Positions 7,956 to 15,912 of a stretch of 45,807 bases of DNA are shown here, one piece after another. Position 1 is the stretch's first letter. Every line of letters starts with the position of its first letter. Position numbers and translations under genes: made by a program. Under the pieces are notes generated by a model, which was given only the letters and a program-made list of their open reading frames with translations, was not told the DNA's origin and did no database searches. The stretch is from Anaerolineales bacterium. Its GTDB lineage: Bacteria; Chloroflexota; Anaerolineae; Anaerolineales; UBA11579. Location: NCBI GenBank assembly GCA_026129335.1, contig JAHCIH010000015.1:1-45807 (forward strand). The letters are read 5' to 3'.

Positions 7956-8978
7956 TTAGAAGAACCGTGAGATCAAGCGCTCCAGCACCAGGAGTAGCAG
8001 CGGCAGGAAGATCGCCGAGGCAAAATTGCGGAATGCGCCGGGCCGCCAGGGCCAGGCGGGCACGTCTGTGACGCTGGCGCGGGCGGCGTAGAGCGCGCTG
8101 AGCCCGCTCTGCAGTTTGTCTATTTCCGCAGATGTCTTTTTGCTCAGGCCCGTGTGTAGAAGCTGATGCAGTTTTTTAATTTCCCTGGCATTGATGGCCA
8201 GTTGGGCCTGTTTCTCGGCTTCAATCTTGTTGTGGATGCCCCAGAGCGGCACCAGAGCTGCCACCAGGGCGACGCTGAGAGTGAGAATTGAGAGAAGTGC
8301 GGCGTTTTCAGCCGTCATGGTGGCCAAACCCAGGAGGACTTCCCAAACATAATTCATGTTGGCGAGAAGCACCAAAAAACCGGCAATCACCATGGCAACC
8401 CGGGCCAGCCCGTAGAAGGGCTGGAGGTCAAACAGGTTGAGCATGCCCACATGAGAATATATCTTAATGATCTGACGAATATACCGCCAGGCTGCAAAAA
8501 AGAATAGAGGCAAGAAAGTATAGCCCGCGCCCGCCATGATGCCCCAGGCTGTTTTGCTGAGGTTGGTTGTTGCTAATGGCAATTCTCCGCTACCTAGAAA
8601 GACCCCCAAGGTAAAACCGGCTAAACTGAGGACGAGGACAGGCCAAAAAGGGTATGTTAGAAAGCGGTATTTGAGCGCTTCAAACTCAGCCTTACTGGTT
8701 TCCAGAACGGGTCGTATTTCGTCTACTGACGTAGTGGCGGCGTTTTGTATAAAGTGGAGTGCGCCCAGCCCAAAGGGCACCCAGATCATATCAAAAAAGA
8801 CAGCGGAAAGCCATTGGCCAGGCGCGGCGCTGCCATCCGTCCAAAGTGTAGCGTGCGTAATAAGCACACTGGCCAGGTAAAGCCCCAAATAGAAAAGGAA
8901 TGGGTGAAAGGGGAGTTTGTTTATCCATTCCAGCAGCGTATTGACCCAACTGGGTTGGTAGGGGCGAAAAGCGGGCAT
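7956..8978 (-). CDS. paralogous membrane protein A, unknown function
   Basis: 340-residue membrane protein with about eight hydrophobic segments, a cytoplasmic basic helical stretch (NKIEAEKQAQLAINAREIKK, about 250-270) and a C-terminal membrane anchor. It aligns along its full length with the next gene on the same strand: shared blocks include LNLFDLQPFYGLARVAMV, EIRP-L--S--EFEALKYRF and PAWPWRPGAFRNFASAIFLPLL. The pair is a tandem duplication. GGAGGAG precedes ATG 8978. No known domain is recognised. It ends 8 bp from the valS stop, convergent. Confidence 0.8.
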   Translation of the reverse strand: MPAFRPYQPSWVNTLLEWINKLPFHPFLFYLGLYLASVLITHATLWTDGSAAPGQWLSAVFFDMIWVPFGLGALHFIQNAATTSVDEIRPVLETSKAEFEALKYRFLTYPFWPVLVLSLAGFTLGVFLGSGELPLATTNLSKTAWGIMAGAGYTFLPLFFFAAWRYIRQIIKIYSHVGMLNLFDLQPFYGLARVAMVIAGFLVLLANMNYVWEVLLGLATMTAENAALLSILTLSVALVAALVPLWGIHNKIEAEKQAQLAINAREIKKLHQLLHTGLSKKTSAEIDKLQSGLSALYAARASVTDVPAWPWRPGAFRNFASAIFLPLLLLVLERLISRFF

Positions 8979-9051
8979 TTGCTCCTCCTAAACCGGATTT
9001 ATAACATGGATTGGCTAACGCCCAGCGAGCCAATCGCTCATCTGAAGCGGG

Positions 9052-10077
9052 CTAAGGCAATGCCACAAGCGGCGTCAGCACCCGCTGCAACAGCCAGACG
9101 ATCAGCGGCAGCATGATGGCGGAGGCAAAGCTGCGCAGGGTGCCGGGGCTCCATGGCCAGGTGGGGATGGCGCCGATGCTTTCACGTACTTTGAGCAGGG
9201 CGCTGAGGCCCTTTTCCAATCCATCGATGTTCTTGAAGTTGCGGCCTTCCATATCGCTTTGAATCTCGCCGCGCAAGCTTTCGATCTGCTCGGCGTTCTC
9301 CGCCAGCAGGTTGGTCTTGTCTTTCTCGATCTTGCGATGGATGCCCAACACCGGGATCACGAACACGGCCACTGCGGCAGAGATGCCCAGCGCCGAAAGG
9401 AACAAGATCGCTTCGGGGCTTTGGGTGACTGAACCCAAATAGGTCTCGCTGACGAAGTTGAGATTGACCATCAACACCAGGAAGATGCCCACCACCATGG
9501 CCACTCGGGCAAGGCCATACAACGGCTGCAAGTTGAACAGGTTGAGCTTCTTCACTTTGGTGTAGAGATCATCAATTTGAGACACGTAGCGATAGGCCGC
9601 ATAGAGCCAAATGGGCAGCAGGGTGTATCCAAAGCCGGAGAGCACGCTCCACAAGATGCTGCTGGCGCGCGCCGTGCTGCCCACCTGAAGGGAGAAATAC
9701 ATGCCGATGACAAGGCCGAGCACGGTGATGATCAGGATGGGCCAAAAGGGCAGGGTGGTGAAACGGTAGCGGATGGCTTCGAACTCGCTGGCCGAAATGC
9801 CCAGCGCGGGGCGGATTTCTTCCACGGAGCGTTTGGCTACGCGTTCCATGAAATGGATGTAGCCGAGGCCAAGAGGCGCCCAAAGCACGTCAAAGAAGAC
9901 GCGTGTTTCCCAGGCGCCCCAATCCAAGCTGCCCTCCAGCCACAGCGCCAGGTGGATGACCAATATGCTGGCTATATAGAGCAGGATATAGAAAAGCGGG
10001 GCAGATATCTTCAGGGAGTTGACCCAATCCAGTAAGCCGTCCAGCCAGCTCGGTTTGTACGGGCGATTTTCAGCCAT
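9052..10077 (-). CDS. paralogous membrane protein B, unknown function
   Basis: 341-residue paralogue of the preceding protein with the same order of segments: N-terminal amphipathic KPSWLDGLLDWVNSLK, several TM helices, LNLFNLQPLYGLARVAMV in the middle, a Glu/Lys-rich helical linker (IEKDKTNLLAENAEQIESLR), and WPWSPGTLRSFASAIMLPL at the end. GAGGAG lies before ATG 10077. The two copies are separated by 73 bp and have diverged clearly, so the duplication is not recent. Same-strand order suggests they are cotranscribed, this one first. Confidence 0.8.
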   Translation of the reverse strand: MAENRPYKPSWLDGLLDWVNSLKISAPLFYILLYIASILVIHLALWLEGSLDWGAWETRVFFDVLWAPLGLGYIHFMERVAKRSVEEIRPALGISASEFEAIRYRFTTLPFWPILIITVLGLVIGMYFSLQVGSTARASSILWSVLSGFGYTLLPIWLYAAYRYVSQIDDLYTKVKKLNLFNLQPLYGLARVAMVVGIFLVLMVNLNFVSETYLGSVTQSPEAILFLSALGISAAVAVFVIPVLGIHRKIEKDKTNLLAENAEQIESLRGEIQSDMEGRNFKNIDGLEKGLSALLKVRESIGAIPTWPWSPGTLRSFASAIMLPLIVWLLQRVLTPLVALP

Positions 10078-10086
10078 TTGTCTCCT

Positions 10087-10767
10087 CTACGAAGCGGATG
10101 TTTCTACAGGAACGATGCACTCGGGCACATCGTTGCGGGCGTTGCTGACCACGGTACCCACCTGGTAATAGGCCATCTTCTCGGACGGGTAAGGGCGCAG
10201 CAGCGGCAGCAGGTCCTTGGACTCGGTTTCCTCCGGCTGCAGCCAGGTCGCGTAGTCTTCCTCGTCGAGGATCACGCCCATGCGGTGGTGGATCTCGGCG
10301 ACCAGCTCATTGGGCTCACAGGTGATGAAGCAACAGGTCTTCACTTCGGAGCCGTCCACCGAAGTCCAGGTGTCCCAGAGGCCGGCGAAGGCGAAGGGGC
10401 GCTTGTCTTTCATGTGCACCCAATAGGGGATCTTCTCCTTCTTGCGCGGCAGCTTCACCCATTCGTAATAGCCATCCGCCAGCACCAGGCAGCGCCGCCG
10501 TTTGAATGGCGAACGGAAGGATGGCTTGCGCTCGATGCCCTCGGCGCGGGCGTTGAGCAGGAAGTTGGTCATCTTCACTTTGGTGAACGAAGGGATCATC
10601 CCCCAGCTGAGGAAATCCACCTTGTTCTGGCCGTCGTTGAGCACCACGGCGATGGGTTGGGTGGGGGCGATGTTGTAGCGCGGGCGCAGCTCCTTGGGCA
10701 CGTCGAGCCAAGGGAAGGCGGCGGCCAGCTCGGCGGCGGTTTTGGTCAGCGTAATCCGTCCTGGCAT
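10087..10767 (-). CDS. SRAP/YedK-HMCES family protein lacking the catalytic Cys2
   Basis: 226-residue SRAP-fold protein (YedK/HMCES), a family that shields abasic sites in single-stranded DNA by a covalent thiazolidine link to Cys2. Most of the site is intact: Asn72 in LLNARAE, Glu102 in GYYEW, His160 in IHHRM. The invariant N-terminal MCGRF is MPGRI here, so Cys2 is replaced by Pro (codon CCA). No other start offers Met-Cys; the upstream codons belong to the MFS gene, whose stop is 1 nt before this ATG. It may bind abasic DNA without crosslinking, or have another role. Confidence 0.9.
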   Translation of the reverse strand: MPGRITLTKTAAELAAAFPWLDVPKELRPRYNIAPTQPIAVVLNDGQNKVDFLSWGMIPSFTKVKMTNFLLNARAEGIERKPSFRSPFKRRRCLVLADGYYEWVKLPRKKEKIPYWVHMKDKRPFAFAGLWDTWTSVDGSEVKTCCFITCEPNELVAEIHHRMGVILDEEDYATWLQPEETESKDLLPLLRPYPSEKMAYYQVGTVVSNARNDVPECIVPVETSAS

Positions 10768-10768
10768 C

Positions 10769-12340
10769 TCAGTGCACCCGCGGCGGGGCCTCCATTGAAG
10801 GTGCGCCGTCCGCCGGCTTGCCTTCCACCAGCAGCAGGGCGACCAGCGAAGCCGCGGTCACCAGCCCGGCGCAGACATACATCACGATCTGGAATGCGTC
10901 GACAAAGGCCTGGTCGTAGATCAAGTCCACCTCCTCGCGCTGCGCGGCGGGCAAACCTGCCGGCGCCGCCGCGTTGCCCAGGTTCACGGTTTGGGCCTGG
11001 ATCGCGGCCAGGCCCTGCGGCGTGAACTGGGCGGGGTCCACGCGGCGGTTGACCGAGGCAATGAAGACGTTCAATGCCACCACGCCAAGGATGGCCACGG
11101 CGAGCACGTTGGCGGTACTGTTCACCGCCGTGTTGATGCCGGAGGCGGTGCCAGAGAGCCGTTTCGGTGCGGCGCCCATCACCGTGGTGGTCAGCGGGGC
11201 GATGACCATGGTCATGCCGAAGGCCAGCACGATGACCGCCGGGAAGAACGTGGTCCAAAATGAGCCGCCCAGCCCCGCCTGGCCGAAGAGCAGCAGGCCG
11301 GCGGCCACGATCAGCGGGCCGATGGTCAGCGGCAGCTTGCTGCCGCGGCGGGCCACCAGGCCCCCCGCCCAGGGCGAGAGGGCGCCGACAATCAGCGGGA
11401 AAGGCAGGAAGCCCAGGCCGGCCATGACAATATCATAGCCTTGAATCTGGATCAGGTTGAAGGGCAAAAAGAAGATCACACCGGAGACAGCGCAATACAT
11501 CAGCAGGGTGATCAGGTTGGCGCCGCTGAAGGTGCGCGACCGGAACAGCGAAAGCGGCAGCAGTGGGTTGTCGGTCTTGGTCTGCGTGTAGATGAACAGG
11601 GCGAAAGTGATAATGCCCAGCGCAATGCTGCCCAGTACGATGGGGCTGCCCAGGCCATAGTTGGCCGACTCGATGAAGCCGAAGACGAACATACCCAGGC
11701 CGAGGGTGGCCAGGCTGGCGCCGCGCCAGTCCAGCCGGCTGGGTGCCTTCTCGTCGCGGCTCTCCGGCACTTTCCAGAAGAGCACCAAGAGGGTGAGGAT
11801 GCCCACCGGCACGTTGATGAAGAAGAGCCAGTGCCAGGTGGCGTACTGCACGACCAGCCCGCCCACCACCGGCCCCAGCGCCATGGTGATCGCCGAGGCG
11901 CCGGACCAGGCGCCGAAGGCGGCCCCGCGGCGCTCGTCGTCGAAGTAGGCGGTGATGATCGCCAGGCTGGCCGGGCCGAGCAGCGCCCCGCCCAGCGCTT
12001 GCATGATGCGCGCACCGATGAGGAAGCCCGGCGTGGTCGCCAGGCCACATAACGCGGAGGCGATGGAGAAGATGACGATGCCCACGGCGAAGACGCGCCG
12101 GCGGCCCAGGCGGTCGCCCAGCGAGCCGCCGACCAGGATCAGCGCGGCCTGGAAGAGCACGTAGGCCTCCACGATCCACTGCGCTTCGACCACGGTGGCG
12201 CCGAGGTCTTGTTGCACCACCGGCAGGGCGATGTAGATCACCGTGGCGTCGATGTAGGACATGCAGGAGCCGAGGATGGTGGCGACGAGGACCCAAAAAC
12301 CGGTATCGAATTTGCGCAGCAAGGCGGGCTCCTGGCTCAC
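10769..12340 (-). CDS. DHA2-type MFS drug exporter (EmrB/QacA-like)
   Basis: 523-residue major facilitator with about 14 hydrophobic segments, the size and layout of DHA2 drug:H+ antiporters. Motif A is visible as GGSLGDRLGRRRVF after TM2, and the motif C region GPVVGGLVVQYATWHW is typical of antiporters. The start is GTG 12340 with TACAAT 8 nt upstream. It is followed after 1 nt by the SRAP-like gene, so the two are one transcription unit. Confidence 0.9.
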   Translation of the reverse strand: MSQEPALLRKFDTGFWVLVATILGSCMSYIDATVIYIALPVVQQDLGATVVEAQWIVEAYVLFQAALILVGGSLGDRLGRRRVFAVGIVIFSIASALCGLATTPGFLIGARIMQALGGALLGPASLAIITAYFDDERRGAAFGAWSGASAITMALGPVVGGLVVQYATWHWLFFINVPVGILTLLVLFWKVPESRDEKAPSRLDWRGASLATLGLGMFVFGFIESANYGLGSPIVLGSIALGIITFALFIYTQTKTDNPLLPLSLFRSRTFSGANLITLLMYCAVSGVIFFLPFNLIQIQGYDIVMAGLGFLPFPLIVGALSPWAGGLVARRGSKLPLTIGPLIVAAGLLLFGQAGLGGSFWTTFFPAVIVLAFGMTMVIAPLTTTVMGAAPKRLSGTASGINTAVNSTANVLAVAILGVVALNVFIASVNRRVDPAQFTPQGLAAIQAQTVNLGNAAAPAGLPAAQREEVDLIYDQAFVDAFQIVMYVCAGLVTAASLVALLLVEGKPADGAPSMEAPPRVH

Positions 12341-12348
12341 GGCGATGG

Positions 12349-12354
12349 ATTGTA
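12349..12354 (-). promoter_or_regulatory. -10 element for leaderless MFS gene
   Basis: TACAAT read on the minus strand lies 8 nt before the GTG start at 12340, too close for a leader with a ribosome-binding site. Confidence 0.5.
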
Positions 12355-12374
12355 TTCCAATGTGCCCGGCCCGG

Positions 12375-14033
12375 CTAGCTGAGCCAGGCGAGGATGAGTT
12401 GGGCGAGGATGATTTTGGCGATGCTGGCCACAGGGTAGACCGCGGCGTAGCCGATGTTGGGCAGCTCGTCGCCGCTTTGCTCCGCAGCGAAGCTGAGCAA
12501 AGCGGGCTGGGTCTGCAAGCCGGCCAGCATGCCGGTGAGTAGACCCATGGGGATCTTGAACAGGCGGTAGCCGGCCCAGAGGATGACCAGCGCGGTGAAG
12601 GCGGTGAGGGCGGCGCCGGCGGCGAAGAGCAGCAGCCCGTCGCCCTGGGCCAGCGTGTTGAAGAAGTCGTAGCCGGCGCGCGAACCGATGCCGGCCAGGA
12701 AGAGCACCAGGCCGAACTGGCGCAGGGTCATGCTGGTGCTGTAGGGGATGTTCCAGACCAGCGGGCCGGTGCGGGCCAGCGCGCCGAGCACCAGGGCGAC
12801 GATCAGCGGGCCGCCGGCCATGCCCAGGTGCAGGGTGAGCCCGCCGGGCAGCGGGATGGGCACCTGGCCCAACAGCATGCCCAGGGCGATGCCCAGGCTG
12901 AGGCTGAGCACGTCCACCTCGCTGACCGCCCGGTATGAGTCGCCCAGGTAACTGCTCACCGCGGCCATGTGCTCGCGGTGGGTCAGCACGCGCACACGGT
13001 CGCCCAATTCGAGGATGGTGTCGCCGCTGGGGATCAGTTGGATATCGCCGCGGCGGATGCGGGTGATCAGCGCGCCATATTGCTCAGGCAGGTTCAGGCT
13101 GCTCAGCCGGCGGCCGGCCACATCCGGGTTGGAGACGAATACGCGGCGGAAGTCCATCTCGCGGCGGTCCAGCTCCAGGCCATCCTGGCTGCGTTCGCCC
13201 ATGAAGGCCAGCGCACTGGCCACCTGCTGCGGGGTGCCCACCACGGTGATCTGGTCGCCCAGCGCCAGGCGGCTGCCCTTCTCGGCCAGCCGCAGCTGCT
13301 CGCCCTTTTGGATGCGCCCGAAGACCAGGTTCCAGCCCTGCGCGTGCATCAGGTTCATCAGCGGCTTGTTTGTCGCCTGTTTCTGGGTGATGCGGATGGT
13401 GAGGTTCTCCAGTTCCACATCCGCGCCGGCCAGGTCGCCGGCGCGCTGCGCTTCGGCGCGGTAGTCGATGCGCCAAAGCTTCTGGGCGGTATACACGGCC
13501 AGGATCATGCCCAGAACGCCCACCGGGTAGGCGATGGAATAGGCCACCACCGGCTCGGCGAGCACGGTTTCCAGCGCCACACCGCCCGGCGGATTGAGCG
13601 TGATGAACTCCAGCGCGCTGGCCAGCGCCGGCGTGTTGGTCAGGCTGCCGGCGAACAAGCCGGCAGCCGCGCCGGGCTGCAGGCCCAGCGTCCGCGAGGC
13701 GGCCACGGCCAGCCCGGCGGCGGCCAGCAGGGTGAACAGCACCAACGCATTGTCGCGCAGGCCTTTGCGGCGCAGGGCGGCGAAGAAGCTTGGCCCGCTG
13801 CTCAGCCCCAGTGCGTAGACGAAGATGACCAGCCCGAGCGTGTAGACCGGCTCCGGCACGCGCAGCTCAGGGCTGAGCGCACCGAAACCCAGGCCCACGA
13901 AAAGCACCGCAGCCACGCCCAGGCGCAGGCCGCCGATCTGCAGGTGGCCCAGCGCCCAGCCCAACGCGGCGATCGCGAAGAGGAGTAGCAGGGGGTTGTC
14001 GCGCAGCAGGGGGATGAGGATATCTTGCAGCAT
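12375..14033 (-). CDS. AspT/YidE-type transporter with two TrkA-C domains
   Basis: 552-residue membrane protein of the AspT/YidE/YbjL family. Two membrane halves flank a cytoplasmic centre: N-terminal helices (about 1-185), two TrkA-C-like regulatory domains (about 205-285 and 290-370; GSRLALGDQITVVG and GDTILELGDRVRVL), then a second membrane half (about 385-552). The GSLTNTPALASALE motif in the first half and GLQTQPALLSFA in the second are the family's inverted signature pair. Known members exchange aspartate and alanine or are uncharacterised. ATG 14033 has CATAAT 9 nt upstream. Confidence 0.88.
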   Translation of the reverse strand: MLQDILIPLLRDNPLLLLFAIAALGWALGHLQIGGLRLGVAAVLFVGLGFGALSPELRVPEPVYTLGLVIFVYALGLSSGPSFFAALRRKGLRDNALVLFTLLAAAGLAVAASRTLGLQPGAAAGLFAGSLTNTPALASALEFITLNPPGGVALETVLAEPVVAYSIAYPVGVLGMILAVYTAQKLWRIDYRAEAQRAGDLAGADVELENLTIRITQKQATNKPLMNLMHAQGWNLVFGRIQKGEQLRLAEKGSRLALGDQITVVGTPQQVASALAFMGERSQDGLELDRREMDFRRVFVSNPDVAGRRLSSLNLPEQYGALITRIRRGDIQLIPSGDTILELGDRVRVLTHREHMAAVSSYLGDSYRAVSEVDVLSLSLGIALGMLLGQVPIPLPGGLTLHLGMAGGPLIVALVLGALARTGPLVWNIPYSTSMTLRQFGLVLFLAGIGSRAGYDFFNTLAQGDGLLLFAAGAALTAFTALVILWAGYRLFKIPMGLLTGMLAGLQTQPALLSFAAEQSGDELPNIGYAAVYPVASIAKIILAQLILAWLS

Positions 14034-14042
14034 GCAAGGGCC

Positions 14043-14048
14043 ATTATG
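14043..14048 (-). promoter_or_regulatory. -10 element for leaderless transporter gene
   Basis: CATAAT read on the minus strand ends 9 nt before ATG 14033; no Shine-Dalgarno sequence lies in the gap. Confidence 0.4.
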
Positions 14049-14076
14049 ACCCCGAACCACGGATTGTGAAACCACC

Positions 14077-15276
14077 TCAGCCGGGGAAGCGCGGCCGCAG
14101 CGGCTCCGGCGGCTCGACCGGCTGCAGCAGGCGCATCTGGTAGACGGGCAGCTTGCCATCCAGCAGCACATAGGGCGCGGCGCGCTGGGCGACGATGCCG
14201 AGGGCGCGCAGGTCGTCTAGCGTGCGCAGCTTGCGCTGGCGGCGGGCCAGCAAGATGCTCATGGCGCTTTTGGGGCCGATGCCGGGCACCAGCAAGAGCT
14301 GCTCACGGCTGGCGGTATTGACCTCGATGGGCTTGTGCAGCAAGGTTTGCTCCGCCCAGGCGGTTTTAGGGTCTTTGTTGAGCGGCAGATTGCCGCTTTG
14401 GTTGAAGGGCAGCTCTTCCATGGCGAAGCCGTAATCGCGCAGCAGGAACGAGGCTTGGTACAGGCGGTGCTCGCGCCACGGATTCTCGGGGCGGTGGTTC
14501 TCCAGCGGCGTGTCAATGATGGGCGAGAAGGCTGAGTAATAGGTGCGCTTGAGCTTGAGCTCATGATAGAGGTACTCTGAGGTCGAGACCAGTTCCACGT
14601 CTGTCTCATCGGCACCGCCGACGACGAACTGGGTCACCGTGCTGGCCCAGCGCCCGTTCCAGGTGCTGCCAGGCGCCTCGTTGGTGCGGATCTCCTGGGC
14701 CCACTTGAGCGGGGCGAGCAGCTCGTCGGCAAACTTCTTCATCGGCGCCAGGGTGGCCAGGCGCTGGGCGTTGGCCGCCTCGAGGTTGACGGAGATGCGG
14801 TCGGCCAGTTGCATGGCACGGCGCACCTGGTCTTTCTCGGAGCCGGGCATGATCTTGAGGTGCAGGTAGCCGCGGAAGCCGAGCTTGTTGCGCAGAATCT
14901 CAGCGGTGTCGATGAGCTTGTCCTGCGTGGTGACACCGCCTTTGATGATGCCAGAGCTGAGGAAGAGGCCCTCGACCAAGCGCTGGCGATAGGCCTGGAA
15001 GGAGCCCTTGGCCATCTCATCCGGCTTGATGGTGATGCGCTGCATTTTGCTGCGGCCGGCGCGGAAGGGGCAGTAGTTGCAGTTGCGCTCGCAGGCGGTG
15101 GTCAGCATGGTCTTGAGCACGTTCATTTTGCGCCCGCCGGGCAAGGCCACCTGGCTGATGGGGATGCGCGGCAGGCTTTGTCCGTTGACCACCGGCTTGC
15201 ACTCCTGCTCGCGGGTGCTTTCGATTTCGATACCCATATCCTGCGAGGCGAGGTTCAGTTTGGCGAAGGTATCCAT
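14077..15276 (-). CDS. radical SAM protein with C-terminal helix-hairpin-helix (DNA repair/modification type)
   Basis: 399-residue radical SAM protein. The [4Fe-4S] motif is Cys62-x3-Cys66-x2-Cys69 (CERNCNYC), followed by a radical SAM barrel (KIMPGSEKDQVRRAMQLADR, VNLEAAN). The C-terminal third carries a helix-hairpin-helix (REQLLLVPGIGPKSAMSIL), which suggests DNA binding. This layout matches the 'putative DNA modification/repair radical SAM protein' family often found beside a uracil-DNA glycosylase-like gene. No such partner is present here. TAATAT lies 6 nt before ATG 15276, so the mRNA is probably leaderless. Confidence 0.88.
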   Translation of the reverse strand: MDTFAKLNLASQDMGIEIESTREQECKPVVNGQSLPRIPISQVALPGGRKMNVLKTMLTTACERNCNYCPFRAGRSKMQRITIKPDEMAKGSFQAYRQRLVEGLFLSSGIIKGGVTTQDKLIDTAEILRNKLGFRGYLHLKIMPGSEKDQVRRAMQLADRISVNLEAANAQRLATLAPMKKFADELLAPLKWAQEIRTNEAPGSTWNGRWASTVTQFVVGGADETDVELVSTSEYLYHELKLKRTYYSAFSPIIDTPLENHRPENPWREHRLYQASFLLRDYGFAMEELPFNQSGNLPLNKDPKTAWAEQTLLHKPIEVNTASREQLLLVPGIGPKSAMSILLARRQRKLRTLDDLRALGIVAQRAAPYVLLDGKLPVYQMRLLQPVEPPEPLRPRFPG

Positions 15277-15282
15277 ACGTCG

Positions 15283-15288
15283 ATATTA
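15283..15288 (-). promoter_or_regulatory. -10 element for leaderless radical SAM gene
   Basis: TAATAT on the minus strand lies 6 nt before ATG 15276. Confidence 0.4.
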
Positions 15289-15340
15289 GAACGTATGGTC
15301 TATATCGACAAGAGGATGTCAAGGGGTTGGTGTGTTTTTT

Positions 15341-15377
15341 CACCACAAAGACAAAGACACAAAGACACAAGAGATAC
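15341..15377. repeat. CACAAAGA-type interspersed repeat
   Basis: CACCACAAAGACAAAGACAC followed by AAAGACACAAGAGATAC is one arm of the 'accacaaag...cacgaag' repeat that recurs at 32452-32534, 44031-44060 and 44448-44493. Here only one arm is present. Confidence 0.7.
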
Positions 15378-15388
15378 GATAGGTTCAT

Positions 15389-15416
15389 GTAGGGGCGAAG
15401 CATGCTTCGCCCCTAC
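15389..15416. repeat. 28-bp perfect palindrome (RAYT-associated REP type)
   Basis: A perfect inverted repeat with half-site GTAGGGGCGAAGCA. The same element with one changed base per arm is at 15870-15897 and inside the RAYT gene at 29042-29069; a degenerate copy is at 28991-29014. The match to copies within a REP-associated transposase gene suggests RAYT-linked dispersal. Confidence 0.85.
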
Positions 15417-15450
15417 GCGTGTTGAGATGCCTTGCTTCGCTTGGCCCGTT

Positions 15451-15465
15451 TACAATCTTGCCATG
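15451..15465 (+). promoter_or_regulatory. orphan leaderless-type promoter and ATG
   Basis: TACAATCTTGCCATG resembles the start of the lipoprotein gene at 15901-15915 (TATAATCTCGACATG), and both lie shortly downstream of a copy of the 28-bp palindrome. The reading frame after this ATG is only 35 codons (15463-15570) and consists of repeat sequence, so no real gene follows. It looks like a duplicated or displaced promoter. Confidence 0.4.
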
Positions 15466-15477
15466 CGTGCCAACTGG

Positions 15478-15815
15478 TTTCCCGCGCAGTGGCCGGAGCG
15501 GAGTTTAGGTCCTGGGGATCCTTCGCGACGAATAGCGGCTGCGCAGCAGCCGCTATTCTGCTCAGGATGACGGAATACGGCGCGCGGTGGCTGGGTGGAG
15601 TTAGACTTTGAGGAATCCTTCGCGACCAATAGCTCAGGATGACGGAATGGGCGCGCGGTGGCTGGGTGGAGTTAGGCTTTGAGGAATCCTTCGCGACCAA
15701 TAGCTCAGGGTGACGGTAAGGTTCGCGCACGGTGGCCGGGGCGGAGTTTAGGCTCTGGGGATCCTTCGCGACGAATAGCGGCTGCGCTGCAGCCACTATT
15801 CTGCTCAGGATGCAC
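15478..15815. repeat. four-unit REP-like tandem block
   Basis: Four related units in the order A-B-B'-A', each containing ATCCTTCGCGAC, then AATAGC, then CTCAGGATG. In the two outer units AATAGC expands to a hairpin (arms AATAGCGGCTGC and GCAGCCGCTATT in unit A; one mismatch in A'). The inner pair is a direct repeat with a 71-bp period (15579 and 15650). The rest of the gap from 15277 to 15912 holds the two palindromes and no gene. The same repeat family recurs at 44513-44570. Confidence 0.75.
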
Positions 15816-15869
15816 GGGATTTTGGTCCCTGGCGAGGTCACCACGAAGGCACGCAGATCAAAGGTCCGC

Positions 15870-15897
15870 GTAGGGGCGAGGCATGCCTCGCCCCTAC
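15870..15897. repeat. 28-bp perfect palindrome (RAYT-associated REP type)
   Basis: Half-site GTAGGGGCGAGGCA and its exact complement. Identical to the copy at 29042-29069 inside the RAYT gene. It ends 3 bp before the TATAAT of the lipoprotein gene, so it occupies the -35 region of that promoter. Confidence 0.88.
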
Positions 15898-15900
15898 ATT

Positions 15901-15906
15901 TATAAT
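15901..15906 (+). promoter_or_regulatory. -10 element for leaderless lipoprotein gene
   Basis: Consensus TATAAT 6 nt before ATG 15913. The region where a -35 would lie is the REP-type palindrome. Confidence 0.55.
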
Positions 15907-15912
15907 CTCGAC

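Noticed and set aside
15463..15570. Small protein starting at the orphan ATG
   Set aside because: The 35 codons are REP repeat sequence with no independent coding signal.
15478..15815. CRISPR array
   Set aside because: Unit spacing is irregular, the 'spacers' are themselves repeats, and there are no cas genes.
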